64,000 bases of DNA from Gemmatimonadota bacterium (GCA_022826565.1 JAJDUP010000031.1:1-64000), one strand, 5' to 3'. Shown: positions 32,051 to 41,519, counted from the stretch's first letter. The notes: generated by a model from the sequence alone, not told the origin. Numbers and translations: made by a program.

Positions 32051-32947
32051 ATGCTCCAGCGCTTCGACGAACGCAACCGCGACCTGATCGTCAACATCAA
32101 CGGCAAGCTGGTGCACCGCGACGAGGCGGGCGTCAGCCCCTTCGACTCGGTCGTACAGGGCGGCGACGCCGTGTGGGAGGGGCTGCGGCTCTACGACGGC
32201 CGGATCTTCAAGCTCGAGGAGCACCTCGCGCGGCTGCGCTCATCCGCCCTCGCCCTCGCCTTCACCGAGATCCCGACGAGCGACGAGATCATCGCCGAGA
32301 TCCGCCGCACCCTCGCCGCCAACGAGATGCACGACGGCGTCCACATCCGTCTCACGCTGACCCGCGGCGTCAAATACACCAGCGGCATGGACCCGCGCCT
32401 CAACCGGTCCGGGCCCACGCTGATCGTGCTGGCCGAGCACAAGGCGCCCGTCTACGACCGCTCGGGCCTGCGCCTGATCACCAGTTCGCTCCGCCGCTTC
32501 GCCCCCGACGCGCTCGACCCCAAGATCCACCACGCCAACCTGCTCCAGTCCATCATGGCCAAGATCGAGGCCAACGCGGCCGGCGCCGACGACGCCCTGA
32601 TGCTCGACCGGCGCGGCTTCATCGCCGAGACGAACGCGACCAATTTCTTCATTGTCTCGGGCAGGGCGGTGATGACCAGCCACGCGGTCGCCTGTCCGGA
32701 GGGGATCACACGGGAAACGGTACTCGAACTCTGCGCCGCCAACGGCATCCCGGCGCGGGTGAAGGACCTTTCGCTGACGGAGGCCTACCGAGCGGACGAG
32801 GCCTTCTGCACGGGAACGATGGGCGAGCTGGCCAGCGTGACCGAGATTGATGGGAGGACGATCGGGGACGGGAGGCCCGGGGCGGTGACGGCGCGCATCA
32901 GTGACCTGTTTCGGACATTGACCGAGAGGTCCGGCAACCGGATCTAG
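32051..32947 (+). CDS. Class IV aminotransferase (branched-chain type)
   Basis: A 298-residue fold-type IV PLP enzyme. VNINGKLVHRDEAGVSPFDS and GDAVWEGLRLYDGRIFKLEE match the N-terminal domain. The PLP Lys lies in DPKIHHANLLQSIMAKIEAN. RRGFIAETNATNFFIVS is the conserved ETN motif, and EAFCTGTMGELASVTEIDGR the C-terminal signature. It fits branched-chain aminotransferase (IlvE) or D-amino-acid aminotransferase; substrate choice cannot be settled from sequence. It stands downstream of thrBC. Threonine feeds isoleucine synthesis, which mildly favours an IlvE-like role. Confidence 0.85.
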   Translation: MLQRFDERNRDLIVNINGKLVHRDEAGVSPFDSVVQGGDAVWEGLRLYDGRIFKLEEHLARLRSSALALAFTEIPTSDEIIAEIRRTLAANEMHDGVHIRLTLTRGVKYTSGMDPRLNRSGPTLIVLAEHKAPVYDRSGLRLITSSLRRFAPDALDPKIHHANLLQSIMAKIEANAAGADDALMLDRRGFIAETNATNFFIVSGRAVMTSHAVACPEGITRETVLELCAANGIPARVKDLSLTEAYRADEAFCTGTMGELASVTEIDGRTIGDGRPGAVTARISDLFRTLTERSGNRI

Positions 32948-32969
32948 CCGCTGCCGATCCCGAGGTTGG

Positions 32970-33832
32970 CTATCCCGTGCGGATCGAGGCAAGTAGTTCC
33001 GCGCCCGTATCACACATGATAATCCGGTCACCGATACGAGCGATTCGATCCGGGTCGGTGATTTCGTCCAGCAGCCGGGCAAGTTGCTCGGCCGTCTCGG
33101 CACCGAATTTCAGCTTCGCCAGACGACAGACCATTGTAGCACGCCCTCGCCCCAGCCCTTCCCGGTGCGCTCGTTCCTTTAGTTCCTCCACACCTGCATA
33201 GGTCATTCCCGCCTCCTTAAGCGATTTCACCCGCCGCAGAACTTTCGGGTCAGTACCCCACGATTCCGCCGCCCCCAGAATCCATTCTCGAAACGCCTCG
33301 CGTAGTCTCTTGAATTGTGGTCCTGGGTATTCGTCAAGCACCGCACGGACGACTCGCACCACGTTTTCAGCCGAGGAATCCCTCTCCAGGCTGGAGATCC
33401 ATGAAACCACGTTCCCCGTTGGTAGACTTTGGCCAGCCCGGTCCCGAAGGTCAAGTACCTCATGCCGTAGCCTTGGCTGACGGCTGGCCAACCACCCCTG
33501 CACGGGTTCGATCAACTCGAAGACTTCGTCAGCCACCGTCCACCGATGACGTCCGTTGTAGATCGTCGTGGCCAGCACCGGCGGCAACAATCCACCAGTC
33601 CCAAACCGCGTGAACGAACGCCACTCCCCAGTAGACTGTGGTAGGCTACGGCGATGTGATAGAACGTCCTCGCGGCCATGTAGGCGTCCGAATCGGACTG
33701 GAACTCCAGGAAGAGCAAAAGGAAGCGGGAGCTTCCTCGAAAGTGGATCTTCCAAACCAGGTCGGCCTGCGAGCGAACCAGCCCGGTGGTAGTCCCTTCG
33801 GTTGCCAGGTTTTCGTCAGGAGACACGGGCAT
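32970..33832 (-). pseudogene. Rpn-family (PD-(D/E)XK) nuclease gene, frameshifted and N-terminally truncated
   Basis: Two minus-strand frames make one Rpn/YhgA-like protein. The first part (from 33832) has the nuclease core VWKIHFRGSSRFLLLFLEFQ and ARTFYHIAVAYHSLL. It then goes out of frame between about 33620 and 33640. The second frame (to 32970) resumes with TGGLLPPVLATTIYNGRHRW, GNVVSWISSLERD, FREWILGAAESWG and a helical tail. The N-terminal transposase-like segment of full-length relatives is absent. These proteins are recombination-promoting nucleases thought to act as mobile or defence-related elements. The gene is probably dead unless the shift is a sequencing error. Confidence 0.75.
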
Positions 33833-33991
33833 TCCGATAGCGGGATGGGACTACTTCTCGACGAGCGGCGTGCGCCTCAGTCCTAGGCGTCGAAGAACGC
33901 GGCTTGCGGCACCCATAACCGTGCGGGCACCTTGCGGCTGACACCCACGAGCGACGCGGCAACCACGCCGCACCATGAGCCGGAGTCAGCC

Positions 33992-36172
33992 ATGCCGCAC
34001 CGATCCCTGCGCCCCGCCACCCTCCTTTGCCGGGCTCGTCGCAACTCGCCAACGATGCGGCCCTCACTCTTCGGCGCGGCGGCCCTCGCTCTTACCGCCG
34101 CCTGCTCCCCCTACCCGCCCCCGCCCGACACCGCCCGCGACCCCGTCGTCGACACCCTGCACGGCATCGCTATCACCGACGACTACCGCTGGCTCGAGGA
34201 CCAGGACAGCCCGGGGACGCGCGCCTGGATCGCCGAGCAGAACGCGTATGCCGAGCGCATCGTCGGAGACACGCCGCTGCGCCGGGACCTGGAGGCGCGC
34301 CTGCGCGAACTGACGAACGTGCCCGGGCCGCTGTTCCCCCGCCGCGCCGGCAACTTCGAGTACTTCACGATACGCACGCCGGATCGCGAGGTGGCCGCCA
34401 TCTACCGCCGCCCCGCGCCCGAGGAGCCCCAGCGCGACCCGGTCGACCCGGGCGGCGACTTCGAGATGGTCATCGACCCGCTCGACATCCACCCGGACGG
34501 CACCACGAGCGTGAGCGTCCGCGACTTCTCGCCGGACGGCGACCTGCTCATGTACGCGATCCGCGACGGTGGGCAGGACGAGGTGCAGATCCGGATCCGC
34601 GACCTCGCGATCGGCGAGGACCTGCCCGACCGGCTGCCGAACTTCCTGTACGGGTCGACCTTCTTCGACCCGGATGGCACGGGCTTCTACTACACGTGGC
34701 GGTCGCGGGAAGTCGGTCCCCGGGTGCGGCATCACACCCTCGGCACCGATCTCGCCGACGACACCGAGCTCTTCGGCGAGGGGCACGGACCCGAGACGTT
34801 CATCAACGTCAGCCAGGGCGCCGGCGGCCGCTACATGGTGTACAACGTGCGGCACGGCTGGGCGCGCGGGGACGTGTACCTGCACGACCTGGAGGCCGGC
34901 ACTGACCCACGGCCGATCAGCGTGGGTGCTCCGGCGCGCTTCCAGACCCGCTTCATGGACGACGAGATCTACTTGCTCACCAACCTGGACGCGCCGAAGA
35001 ACCGGGTGGTGGCAGTGGACCTGCGCGACCCGGACCCCGATCCCGCCAACTGGCGCGAAGTGATCGCCGAGACCGACGACCTGCTCACCGGCTACCAGGT
35101 CATCGACGGCGCGATCTATGCGGACTACCTCCACAACGTCAGCAGCAGGATCGTGCGCTACGACCTGGACGGGACGGTGACCGGGGGAATCCCCGTTCCC
35201 GAACACCATGTGGCGACGCTGCGGCCGTGGGGTGACGGCGCGGGACTGCTCACCCTTCAATCCCTCGTCACGCCCTCCCATATCGTCAGGGTCGATCTGG
35301 AGACGATGGAGACCGAGCCGTGGCTTCCGTCGGCGGTGCCCTTCGACGCGGCGGGCTACGAGGTGAGGCAGGTGTGGTACACGTCGGCGGACGGGACGGA
35401 GGCGCCGATGTACCTGGCGCACCGGCGGGGGCTTGAGCCCGATGGGGATACGCCGACGCTGCTGTACGGGTACGGCGGCTTCAACTCGAGCAACCTGCCC
35501 CGCTTCAACAACTCGGCGGCCGCGTGGATGGAAAAGGGCGGTGTCTATGCGCTGGCGACGCTCCGCGGCGGGGGCGAGTTCGGCGAGGAGTGGCACCGGG
35601 CGGGGATGCTCGAGAACAAGCCGAACGTGTTCGCCGACTTCATCGCGGCGGCGGAGTGGCTGATCGCGAACGGGTACACGAATCCGGACCGGCTGGCGAT
35701 TCGCGGGGTGAGCAACGGCGGGCTGCTGGTGGGCGCGTCGCTGACGAAGCGGCCCGACCTCTTCCGCGCGGTCTTCTGCGGCCTGCCCGATCTGGACATG
35801 GTGCGCTTCTACCAGTTCACCGATTCGAACAACATGCCGGCGCTGCTCGAATACGGGAACGCGGCGGTGGAGGAGGAGTTCGAGGTGCTGCGGACGTTCT
35901 CGCCGTACCAGAATGTGCGCGACGGGGTGGACTATCCGGCGGTGATGTTGACGCAGGGCGACCTGGACACGCGGGTGCCGCCGCTGCAGGCTCGGAAGAT
36001 GGCGGCACGGCTCCAGGCGGCGACGAGTTCCGGGCTGCCGGTGATCCTGGATTATGACCCGCGCACGGGGCACGCGGGCGGACGGACGTTCAGCCGGAAT
36101 GTGCGGAATTCGGCGATGGAGCTGGCGTTCCTGCTGGGGCAGCTTGGAGTTGACATGGAGGTGGTACAGTGA
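33992..36172 (+). CDS. Prolyl oligopeptidase (S9A) family peptidase
   Basis: A 726-residue serine peptidase. ATG 33992 has GGAG 6 bases upstream. An internal ATG at 34055 would start a cleaner lipoprotein signal (LFGAAALALTAACSP), so the mature protein is probably an envelope lipoprotein either way. The N-terminal part is the β-propeller entrance domain (YRWLEDQDSPGTRAWIAEQN). The catalytic α/β-hydrolase domain has the nucleophile in IRGVSNGGLLVGASLTKRPD, the Asp in QGDLDTRVPP and the His in TGHAGG. It cleaves short peptides after proline. Its stop overlaps the next GTG start (GTGA). Confidence 0.93.
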   Translation: MPHRSLRPATLLCRARRNSPTMRPSLFGAAALALTAACSPYPPPPDTARDPVVDTLHGIAITDDYRWLEDQDSPGTRAWIAEQNAYAERIVGDTPLRRDLEARLRELTNVPGPLFPRRAGNFEYFTIRTPDREVAAIYRRPAPEEPQRDPVDPGGDFEMVIDPLDIHPDGTTSVSVRDFSPDGDLLMYAIRDGGQDEVQIRIRDLAIGEDLPDRLPNFLYGSTFFDPDGTGFYYTWRSREVGPRVRHHTLGTDLADDTELFGEGHGPETFINVSQGAGGRYMVYNVRHGWARGDVYLHDLEAGTDPRPISVGAPARFQTRFMDDEIYLLTNLDAPKNRVVAVDLRDPDPDPANWREVIAETDDLLTGYQVIDGAIYADYLHNVSSRIVRYDLDGTVTGGIPVPEHHVATLRPWGDGAGLLTLQSLVTPSHIVRVDLETMETEPWLPSAVPFDAAGYEVRQVWYTSADGTEAPMYLAHRRGLEPDGDTPTLLYGYGGFNSSNLPRFNNSAAAWMEKGGVYALATLRGGGEFGEEWHRAGMLENKPNVFADFIAAAEWLIANGYTNPDRLAIRGVSNGGLLVGASLTKRPDLFRAVFCGLPDLDMVRFYQFTDSNNMPALLEYGNAAVEEEFEVLRTFSPYQNVRDGVDYPAVMLTQGDLDTRVPPLQARKMAARLQAATSSGLPVILDYDPRTGHAGGRTFSRNVRNSAMELAFLLGQLGVDMEVVQ

Positions 36173-37182
36173 CGCACCGGACCTTGGGCTTCGTTTTCCT
36201 CGCGGCGGTCGCGGTCGCGGCCCCGCCACCCCTCACAGCCCAGTGCGACGACTGCGTCTTTCCCGGCGAGACCTGGGATGTGGTGCGCGGGGCCGAGCTT
36301 GCCGAGCACGGCTGGGATGCAGAAACGCTTCGGCGTGCCTCCGCCTTCCTGCGGGACAGCGCCAACTCGACCGGCGTGGTCGTTGCGCACAAGGGCCGCG
36401 TCGTCTTCTCCTTCGGCGACATCGAGGAGCTGTCGTACCTGGCCTCTGTCCGCAAGAGCATCCTGGCCATGCTGTACGGGCACTGGGTCGAGAACGGCGT
36501 CATCGACCTCGACGCGACGATGCAGGACCTCGGCGTTGACGACATCGGCGGCCTCCTCCCGATCGAACGGCAGGCCACGGTCGATCACCTGGTCACGGCG
36601 CGTTCAGGCGTCTACCACCCCGCGTCCAACTCCGGCGACAACCTGGCCGACGCGCCTCCGCGCGGCTCTCAGCAGCCCGGCACCTACATGCTGTACAGCA
36701 ACTGGGACTTCAACGCCGCGGGCGCCGTCTTCGAGCAGCTCACCGGGCGGAACATCTACGACGAGGCGCAGGCGCAGCTGGCCATCCCGATCGACTTCGA
36801 GGATTGGGACCGTTCGATGCAGCGAAAGAGCGGCAACCTGAGCGTCTCGCGGAATCCGGCCTATCACTTCTGGCTCTCCACGCGGGACATGGCGCGCATT
36901 GGCCATCTGATGCTCAACGAAGGCGCATGGGGCGGCGAGCAGGTGATCTCGCGGGATTGGGCGCGGCGGATCGTCAGCGTGGTCACGCCGCTCGAGGAGA
37001 TGAACCCGCCGGGAAGACGCGACGGCTACTTCGGGTACGGGTACATGTGGTGGGTCTTCGACGGGCCGCGGGTCAGCGGCCCCTTCGAGGGCGCCTACTC
37101 CGGGAGGGGCGCCGTGGGACAGTGGATCAGCGTGTTTCCGGCACTCGACCTGGTGATCGCACACAAGACCAAGTCCGCCTAG
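36169..37182 (+). CDS. Serine hydrolase (β-lactamase fold), C-terminus cut by an amber codon
   Basis: A 337-residue exported enzyme with a signal peptide ending PPPLTAQ. It has SxxK (YLASVRKSIL, nucleophile Ser), YSNW as the Tyr-x-Asn motif, and a late IAHKTK that may stand for the KTG box. This is class C β-lactamase/esterase type. GTG 36169 overlaps the peptidase stop. After TAG (37180-37182) the same frame continues for 34 codons (TAWRSWQRLVELLFEAHG) to TGA 37285-37287, which looks like the normal C-terminal helix. The gene thus seems to carry a late nonsense mutation or a read-through stop. The substrate is unknown. Confidence 0.85.
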   Translation: MTHRTLGFVFLAAVAVAAPPPLTAQCDDCVFPGETWDVVRGAELAEHGWDAETLRRASAFLRDSANSTGVVVAHKGRVVFSFGDIEELSYLASVRKSILAMLYGHWVENGVIDLDATMQDLGVDDIGGLLPIERQATVDHLVTARSGVYHPASNSGDNLADAPPRGSQQPGTYMLYSNWDFNAAGAVFEQLTGRNIYDEAQAQLAIPIDFEDWDRSMQRKSGNLSVSRNPAYHFWLSTRDMARIGHLMLNEGAWGGEQVISRDWARRIVSVVTPLEEMNPPGRRDGYFGYGYMWWVFDGPRVSGPFEGAYSGRGAVGQWISVFPALDLVIAHKTKSA

Positions 37183-37297
37183 GGGCGCACCACGGCGTGG
37201 AGGTCGTGGCAGCGGCTCGTGGAGTTGTTGTTCGAGGCGCATGGGGTGGAGATGGCGGGGGGGTATCCGTGGGCCCGCGGCCCCTGAGGCAACGCCC

Positions 37298-38554
37298 CTA
37301 AGGCCCGAGCGCTCCGATCGGTATCACGCCCACGCCATCCGGCCTCGTGTATCCGTATCCGCTGGCCACAATCACTCCAAGAGCCATCGGCGGGCCAGCC
37401 ACTCGCTGATCCACGCGCTCGGCAAGCCGGAGCAGGTTGCGTGCACCTTCCTCGACCCTCTTCGGCCCCAGCTTCACTTCGAAGGCCGCCCATCGGCCGT
37501 CGTGGGCCTGCACCACGGCATCGACTTCGAGCCTTCCGTCCTCGCGGTAGTGGAAGACCTCGGCGTCGGCGGCCTGCCCGTAGACGCGGAGATCGCGCAC
37601 GACCATCGATTCGAAGAGGAGCCCGAGGAACTTGAAGTCCCTGAGCAACCGGTCCGGATTGGCGCCCAGCGCGGCCACGGCCAGGGACGGATCTACAAAG
37701 TGACGGATTGGACGCTTGCGCAGGACCGCCCGCGAACGCAGGTGAGTCGCCCAGGCCGGCTGGTTTTCGACGATCATCGTTCTCTCAAGGGCATTGAGAT
37801 AGTCCGCAGCGGTGTGCGGCTTTATCCCCCCGTCCTCCCGGCCTCCCAGATCAGCGGCGAGTTTTGACGTTGCAACGGCGGTGCCGACATTTCGAGCAAG
37901 CGAACGCAGGAGCAGTCTCACGCGTTGCGGGTCCCGGCGAACGCCGTCCACAGCCCGTATGTCTACGCGGGCCACCTCGTCCACCTGGCCGCGATTGGCG
38001 CGCAGGGCACGCTGCAGAGGCCAGTCCACACTCTCGGGCCATCCGCCGCGACAGATGAGTTCGGCCACCTCCCCGAGGGGAATCGCGTGTTCCCCGGCAC
38101 TGGGAGGTTCCCCCTCGAGCAGCCGCTTCAACGAAATGGCGCCTGAAGACCGATCCGCCTCGTGCAGGGACATGGGACGCAGGCGCAGCAGGACGATGCG
38201 ACGCATTCCAGTGTGGCGGGTGGCGTCATCCGCCGGAATCGCCGATCCGGTGAGGATGAACTGGCCGGGCGCACGCCGATCGTCGACCGCCCGTCTCACG
38301 TGGTTCCAGACTCCGGGCTGCAGCTGCCACTCATCGATCAGCCGGGGCGGCGGGCCCTTGAGCACTTCCGCCGGATCGGCCTCCGCCAGGTGGCGGGCGT
38401 CTTCGTCGACATCGAGCAGCACTTCGCTCGCGGCGAACTCCCTCGCGGTCGTGGTCTTGCCGCAACCGCGTACACCCTCTATCACGACGCAGCCGGTTGC
38501 GCGGAGGAGTTCGCGTATCTCCCGATCGGCGGTTCTGGGAAGGTATCGCCTCAT
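37298..38554 (-). CDS. AAA ATPase with DUF4143 domain, copy 1
   Basis: A 418-residue protein with a Walker A IEGVRGCGKTTTAREFA, a Walker B-like PPPRLIDEWQLQ and a sensor ILTGSA. The C-terminal DUF4143 half ends with a PD-(D/E)XK-like GRLEVDAVVQAHDGRWAAFEVKL. This family is widespread, often in variable regions, and its role is unproven; a toxin-like or defence role has been proposed for relatives. A second, divergent member lies at 62133-63353. The upstream region carries a 23-bp direct-repeat array and an AT-rich hairpin. Confidence 0.85.
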   Translation of the reverse strand: MRRYLPRTADREIRELLRATGCVVIEGVRGCGKTTTAREFAASEVLLDVDEDARHLAEADPAEVLKGPPPRLIDEWQLQPGVWNHVRRAVDDRRAPGQFILTGSAIPADDATRHTGMRRIVLLRLRPMSLHEADRSSGAISLKRLLEGEPPSAGEHAIPLGEVAELICRGGWPESVDWPLQRALRANRGQVDEVARVDIRAVDGVRRDPQRVRLLLRSLARNVGTAVATSKLAADLGGREDGGIKPHTAADYLNALERTMIVENQPAWATHLRSRAVLRKRPIRHFVDPSLAVAALGANPDRLLRDFKFLGLLFESMVVRDLRVYGQAADAEVFHYREDGRLEVDAVVQAHDGRWAAFEVKLGPKRVEEGARNLLRLAERVDQRVAGPPMALGVIVASGYGYTRPDGVGVIPIGALGP

Positions 38555-38646
38555 CGGTGAGCCTGACGGCGGGAGCTTGGTGCGACCCTATCGGTAGGGC
38601 CGACACCGGAACCTAACCTCGTCGGATTGATCCACGCAATGTGTAA

Positions 38647-38738
38647 CGGCAGAAATACTACGGCGATAGCGGCAGGAATATGACGTTTGTACCGGCAGAA
38701 ATACGACACCATCACCGGCAGAAACATGACACCGAGTC
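38647..38738. repeat. Four 23-bp tandem direct repeats
   Basis: Four units start at 38647, 38670, 38693 and 38716, exactly 23 bp apart, each opening CGGCAG(A/G)AA(T/C)A followed by a (C/T)(G/T)AC-like core. The array lies about 90 bp upstream of the DUF4143 ATPase start. Regular spacing of two helical turns suggests a protein-binding array (iteron-like). A decayed end of an IS21-type transposon, whose termini carry multiple repeats, is the alternative. Confidence 0.65.
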
Positions 38739-38740
38739 AC

Positions 38741-38791
38741 GACAATGTATAGTTTACATTACATTTTGTAATGTGTATTTTACATTTCTCG
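38741..38791. repeat. AT-rich hairpin repeat, copy 2
   Basis: Perfect hairpin ACATTACA-TTT-TGTAATGT at 38756-38774, flanked by GACAATGTA and by TTTTACATTTCTCG. The right flank TACATTTCTCG is identical to that of copy 3. It sits just downstream of the MFS gene stop, reading on the minus strand. Confidence 0.7.
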
Positions 38792-38796
38792 TCAAC

Positions 38797-40023
38797 CTAC
38801 CCCGGCATCCTCCGGAACAACCGCAACAGCGACCAGAACGCCAGCGCATACATGACCGCCCCCAGCAGGAACGGCGCCCCCGGCAGCTCGATCGGGGCGC
38901 TCGGCGACGTAAAGTAGCTGAACAGCCCCGCGGTAAAGATCAGCGGCGCAAGAATGCTCGTCAGGCTCATCAGCGACGTGATGCCGCCCTGCACCTTGCC
39001 CTGGTCCTCCGGCGGTACGGCACCGGCCACCAGGCTCTGGATCGCCGGCCCCGCCACGCCCCCGATCGACCCGAAGACGATGAACGCGAAGAGCATCCAC
39101 CCCGCCGTGGCCAGGCCGTACCCGAGGTAGGTGATCACGGCCGTGACCAGACCGTACAGGATCGCGCGCCGTTCTCCCAGCCATTTGATGACCGGACGCA
39201 CCAGTCCCCCCTGAACGATCGCCGCCATCACCCCCACCAGCATCAGCGAAAACCCGTTCATCTGTTCGTCCCAGCCGAACTTGTGGCCGGTGTAGAGGAC
39301 CCAGACGGTTTCGAGTCCCCGCTGCGCGAGCACGACGAATACGAAGGCGGCGGTGAGGCCCGCGACCAGCGGGTAGGAGCCGAGCACGTGGAGGCTGCCC
39401 ACGGGATTCGCCTTCTTCCAGCTGAAGGCGTCGCGCTTATCGGGAGGCAGCGATTCGGGCAGCACGAAGAAGCCATAGAGCCAGTTCACCAGCGCCAGGC
39501 CGGCCGACACGAAGAACGGCAGCCGCAGGTCGATCCCTCCCAGCACCCCGCCCAGGCCGGGTCCGAAGATGAACCCCAGCCCGAAAGCAACCCCGATCAG
39601 GCCGAAATTGCGGGCGCGGTCCTCGGGCTTCGACACATCCGCGATATAGGCGTTCGCCGTCGTGATGCTCGCGCCCATGATGCCCGCGACGAGCCGTCCG
39701 ACGAAAAGCCACGCCAGCGTCGGCGCGAACCCCATGATGATGTAATCCACGCCCAGGCCGAAGAGCGAAATGAGGATGACGGGCCTGCGCCCGACGCGGT
39801 CCGACAATGCGCCCAGCACCGGCGCGAAGATGAACTGGGTGAGGGCGTAGGTAGCTGCGAGAACACCGAACCAGCGCCCGGCCAGCGCGGTGCTTCCGCC
39901 GGCGAAGTCCTTGATCAACTCGGGAAGAATCGGGATGATGATGCCGATACCCAGCACATCGATGAACACCGTGATCAGGATGAAGATCATGGCCGCCTGG
40001 CGGCCCCTGCCACTTTCCGTCAC
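38797..40023 (-). CDS. MFS exporter, TetA-like
   Basis: A 408-residue transporter from GTG 40021-40023; GGGGGAGG lies 8 bases upstream and decides the start. Twelve membrane segments are apparent. It has MIFILITVFIDVLGIGIIIP in TM1, the family motif A LGALSDRVGRRPVILISLF between TM2 and TM3, and RLVAGIMGASITTANAYIAD in the TM4-TM5 region. This is the TetA/drug:proton antiporter pattern. The likely role is export of a toxic compound; the substrate is not predictable. It is divergent from the zincin-like gene at 40085, with about 60 bp between. Confidence 0.88.
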   Translation of the reverse strand: MTESGRGRQAAMIFILITVFIDVLGIGIIIPILPELIKDFAGGSTALAGRWFGVLAATYALTQFIFAPVLGALSDRVGRRPVILISLFGLGVDYIIMGFAPTLAWLFVGRLVAGIMGASITTANAYIADVSKPEDRARNFGLIGVAFGLGFIFGPGLGGVLGGIDLRLPFFVSAGLALVNWLYGFFVLPESLPPDKRDAFSWKKANPVGSLHVLGSYPLVAGLTAAFVFVVLAQRGLETVWVLYTGHKFGWDEQMNGFSLMLVGVMAAIVQGGLVRPVIKWLGERRAILYGLVTAVITYLGYGLATAGWMLFAFIVFGSIGGVAGPAIQSLVAGAVPPEDQGKVQGGITSLMSLTSILAPLIFTAGLFSYFTSPSAPIELPGAPFLLGAVMYALAFWSLLRLFRRMPG

Positions 40024-40084
40024 ACGAATCCTCCCCCGGGGAATGTCGCCGTCGGGCAGGCGCTCCCGGCGGAGCAGGTAATCT

Positions 40085-40825
40085 ATGGATTTCGACGCCT
40101 TCGAGAGAGAAGCCCGCGAGGTCTTCGACGAGATCCCGCTGCGATACCGGGACGGAGTCGACGGGCTGACCATTCACCGCGAGGCGCTGACCCACCCCCG
40201 CTTCCCGCATGTGTATACCCTGGGCGAGTGCGTGACCGAGGCGTACCCGTCGAGTTGGGAGGGGCCCGAGACGGTGCGGTCGGTCGTCCTCCTCTACTGG
40301 GGGTCTTTCAGGGCGCTGGCCGAGGTCGACCGCGGCTTCGACTGGTCGGAACAGATCTGGGAGACGCTGACCCACGAGCTCCGCCACCACCTGGAGTCGC
40401 TCGCGGACACCGACGATCTGCGCGGCGTCGACTACGCGATGGAGCAGACCTTCCAGCGGCACGATGGCGGTGACTTCGACCCGGAGTACTACCGCCACGG
40501 CGACCGCATCGGCCCGGGTGTATACGCCGCCGAGGACGAGGTCTACATCGAGCAGCGGTGGAAGACGGCCGACTTTGCGCGGGCCGACCGGGTCCGGTTC
40601 ACCTGGGCCGGACGATCATACGAGATCGCGCACCCGGTGGAGCTGGGCGACTACCACTTCATCCGCATCGTGGACGGAGTGCCGGCGCCACCGTACCTTG
40701 AGCTTGTGCTGGTGCGGCGATCCTCGTGGATGGAGCGAGCGCGCGCGGCGATGCGGCGAACGGGGATCGACATCTACGAGTCGGATGCGGTGGCGCGGGA
40801 GAGCTGGCGCGGACGCCGCCGCTGA
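40085..40825 (+). CDS. Zincin-like metallopeptidase-domain protein
   Basis: A 246-residue protein starting MDFDAFEREAREVFDEIPLR. The zinc site WETLTHELRHHLESLADTDDL (HExxH replaced by HELRHH) and the early VLLYWGSFRAL strand resemble the small zincin (PF06262-type) family, extended here by a C-terminal β-rich domain (FTWAGRSYEIAHPVELGDYHFIR). It is probably a cytoplasmic metal-binding protein; peptidase activity is unproven. Divergent promoter with the MFS exporter. Confidence 0.6.
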   Translation: MDFDAFEREAREVFDEIPLRYRDGVDGLTIHREALTHPRFPHVYTLGECVTEAYPSSWEGPETVRSVVLLYWGSFRALAEVDRGFDWSEQIWETLTHELRHHLESLADTDDLRGVDYAMEQTFQRHDGGDFDPEYYRHGDRIGPGVYAAEDEVYIEQRWKTADFARADRVRFTWAGRSYEIAHPVELGDYHFIRIVDGVPAPPYLELVLVRRSSWMERARAAMRRTGIDIYESDAVARESWRGRRR

Positions 40826-40904
40826 AAGCAGAAGCGAACCAGGCCGGTACATTTCGTGCAGTGAATCGGACGAGTGGACCCACCTCAGCTGGAGAGGATT
40901 TGCA

Positions 40905-41519
40905 ATGACCGGGAAGATGTTCTTGAGCAACGGGGAAATCAGGACTCGCCCCGGGATGATGGCAACGGCAGCCCTGCTCGCGTTGACAGCGGCCGGATGT
41001 GCGTCCGGTGGGGGCGGCGGTGCCGAGGAAGACAGTACGCCGCTCCCCGAACAGCGACGCAACGTGCTGCGCGTGGGAGGATACCGGGCGGTAGAGATGT
41101 ACAACGAGGCGGGCATCGGCGTGCGGACGCTGGAAATGCCGGCGGCGACCGTGTGGGGTGTCGTGGGCGGCGTCTACGAGCAGATGGGGATTCCGGTGGA
41201 ACAGGCCGATCCGCGCGTAATGCAGATCGGGAACCAGGGCTACACGGCCAGGCGGATCGAGCGCGACCGCATGAACGCCTTCGTCGATTGCGGTTCGGAC
41301 CTGGCGGGCCCGCTGGCCAACCAGTACGACGTCACCCTCGCCGTCGTGACCAGGCTCACGGCCAAGGGCGAGGAAAGCACCGAGATCCTCACGATGGTGG
41401 ACGCCTACGGCCGGCCGCGCGCGGTCAGCGGCAACCCGCTCCACTGCCAGTCACGGGGAGAGCTGGAAAAGAGGATCGCGCAGAGGATCGCGGAGGCGCT
41501 CGGGCTGGAGCCGTCCTGA
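40905..41519 (+). CDS. Lipoprotein of unknown function
   Basis: A 204-residue protein from ATG 40905, preceded by GGAGAGGA. The signal peptide has the lipobox LTAAGC, followed by a Gly-rich linker. The mature domain contains GVRTLEMPAATVWGVVGGVYEQMG and a C-terminal helix ELEKRIAQRIAEALGLEPS. No family was recognised; it could be a small envelope-associated lipoprotein. It converges with the ankyrin gene, 7 bases away. Confidence 0.7.
   Translation: MTGKMFLSNGEIRTRPGMMATAALLALTAAGCASGGGGGAEEDSTPLPEQRRNVLRVGGYRAVEMYNEAGIGVRTLEMPAATVWGVVGGVYEQMGIPVEQADPRVMQIGNQGYTARRIERDRMNAFVDCGSDLAGPLANQYDVTLAVVTRLTAKGEESTEILTMVDAYGRPRAVSGNPLHCQSRGELEKRIAQRIAEALGLEPS

Noticed and set aside
34064-36229. Long minus-strand open frame opposite the prolyl oligopeptidase gene
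   Set aside because: Arg/His/Val-rich shadow of a high-GC gene with clear catalytic motifs on the plus strand.
38797-40173. Longer N-terminus for the MFS exporter
   Set aside because: The GTG at 40023 has an excellent ribosome site, and the extra 50 residues are Ser/Arg-rich and lie over the divergent zincin gene.
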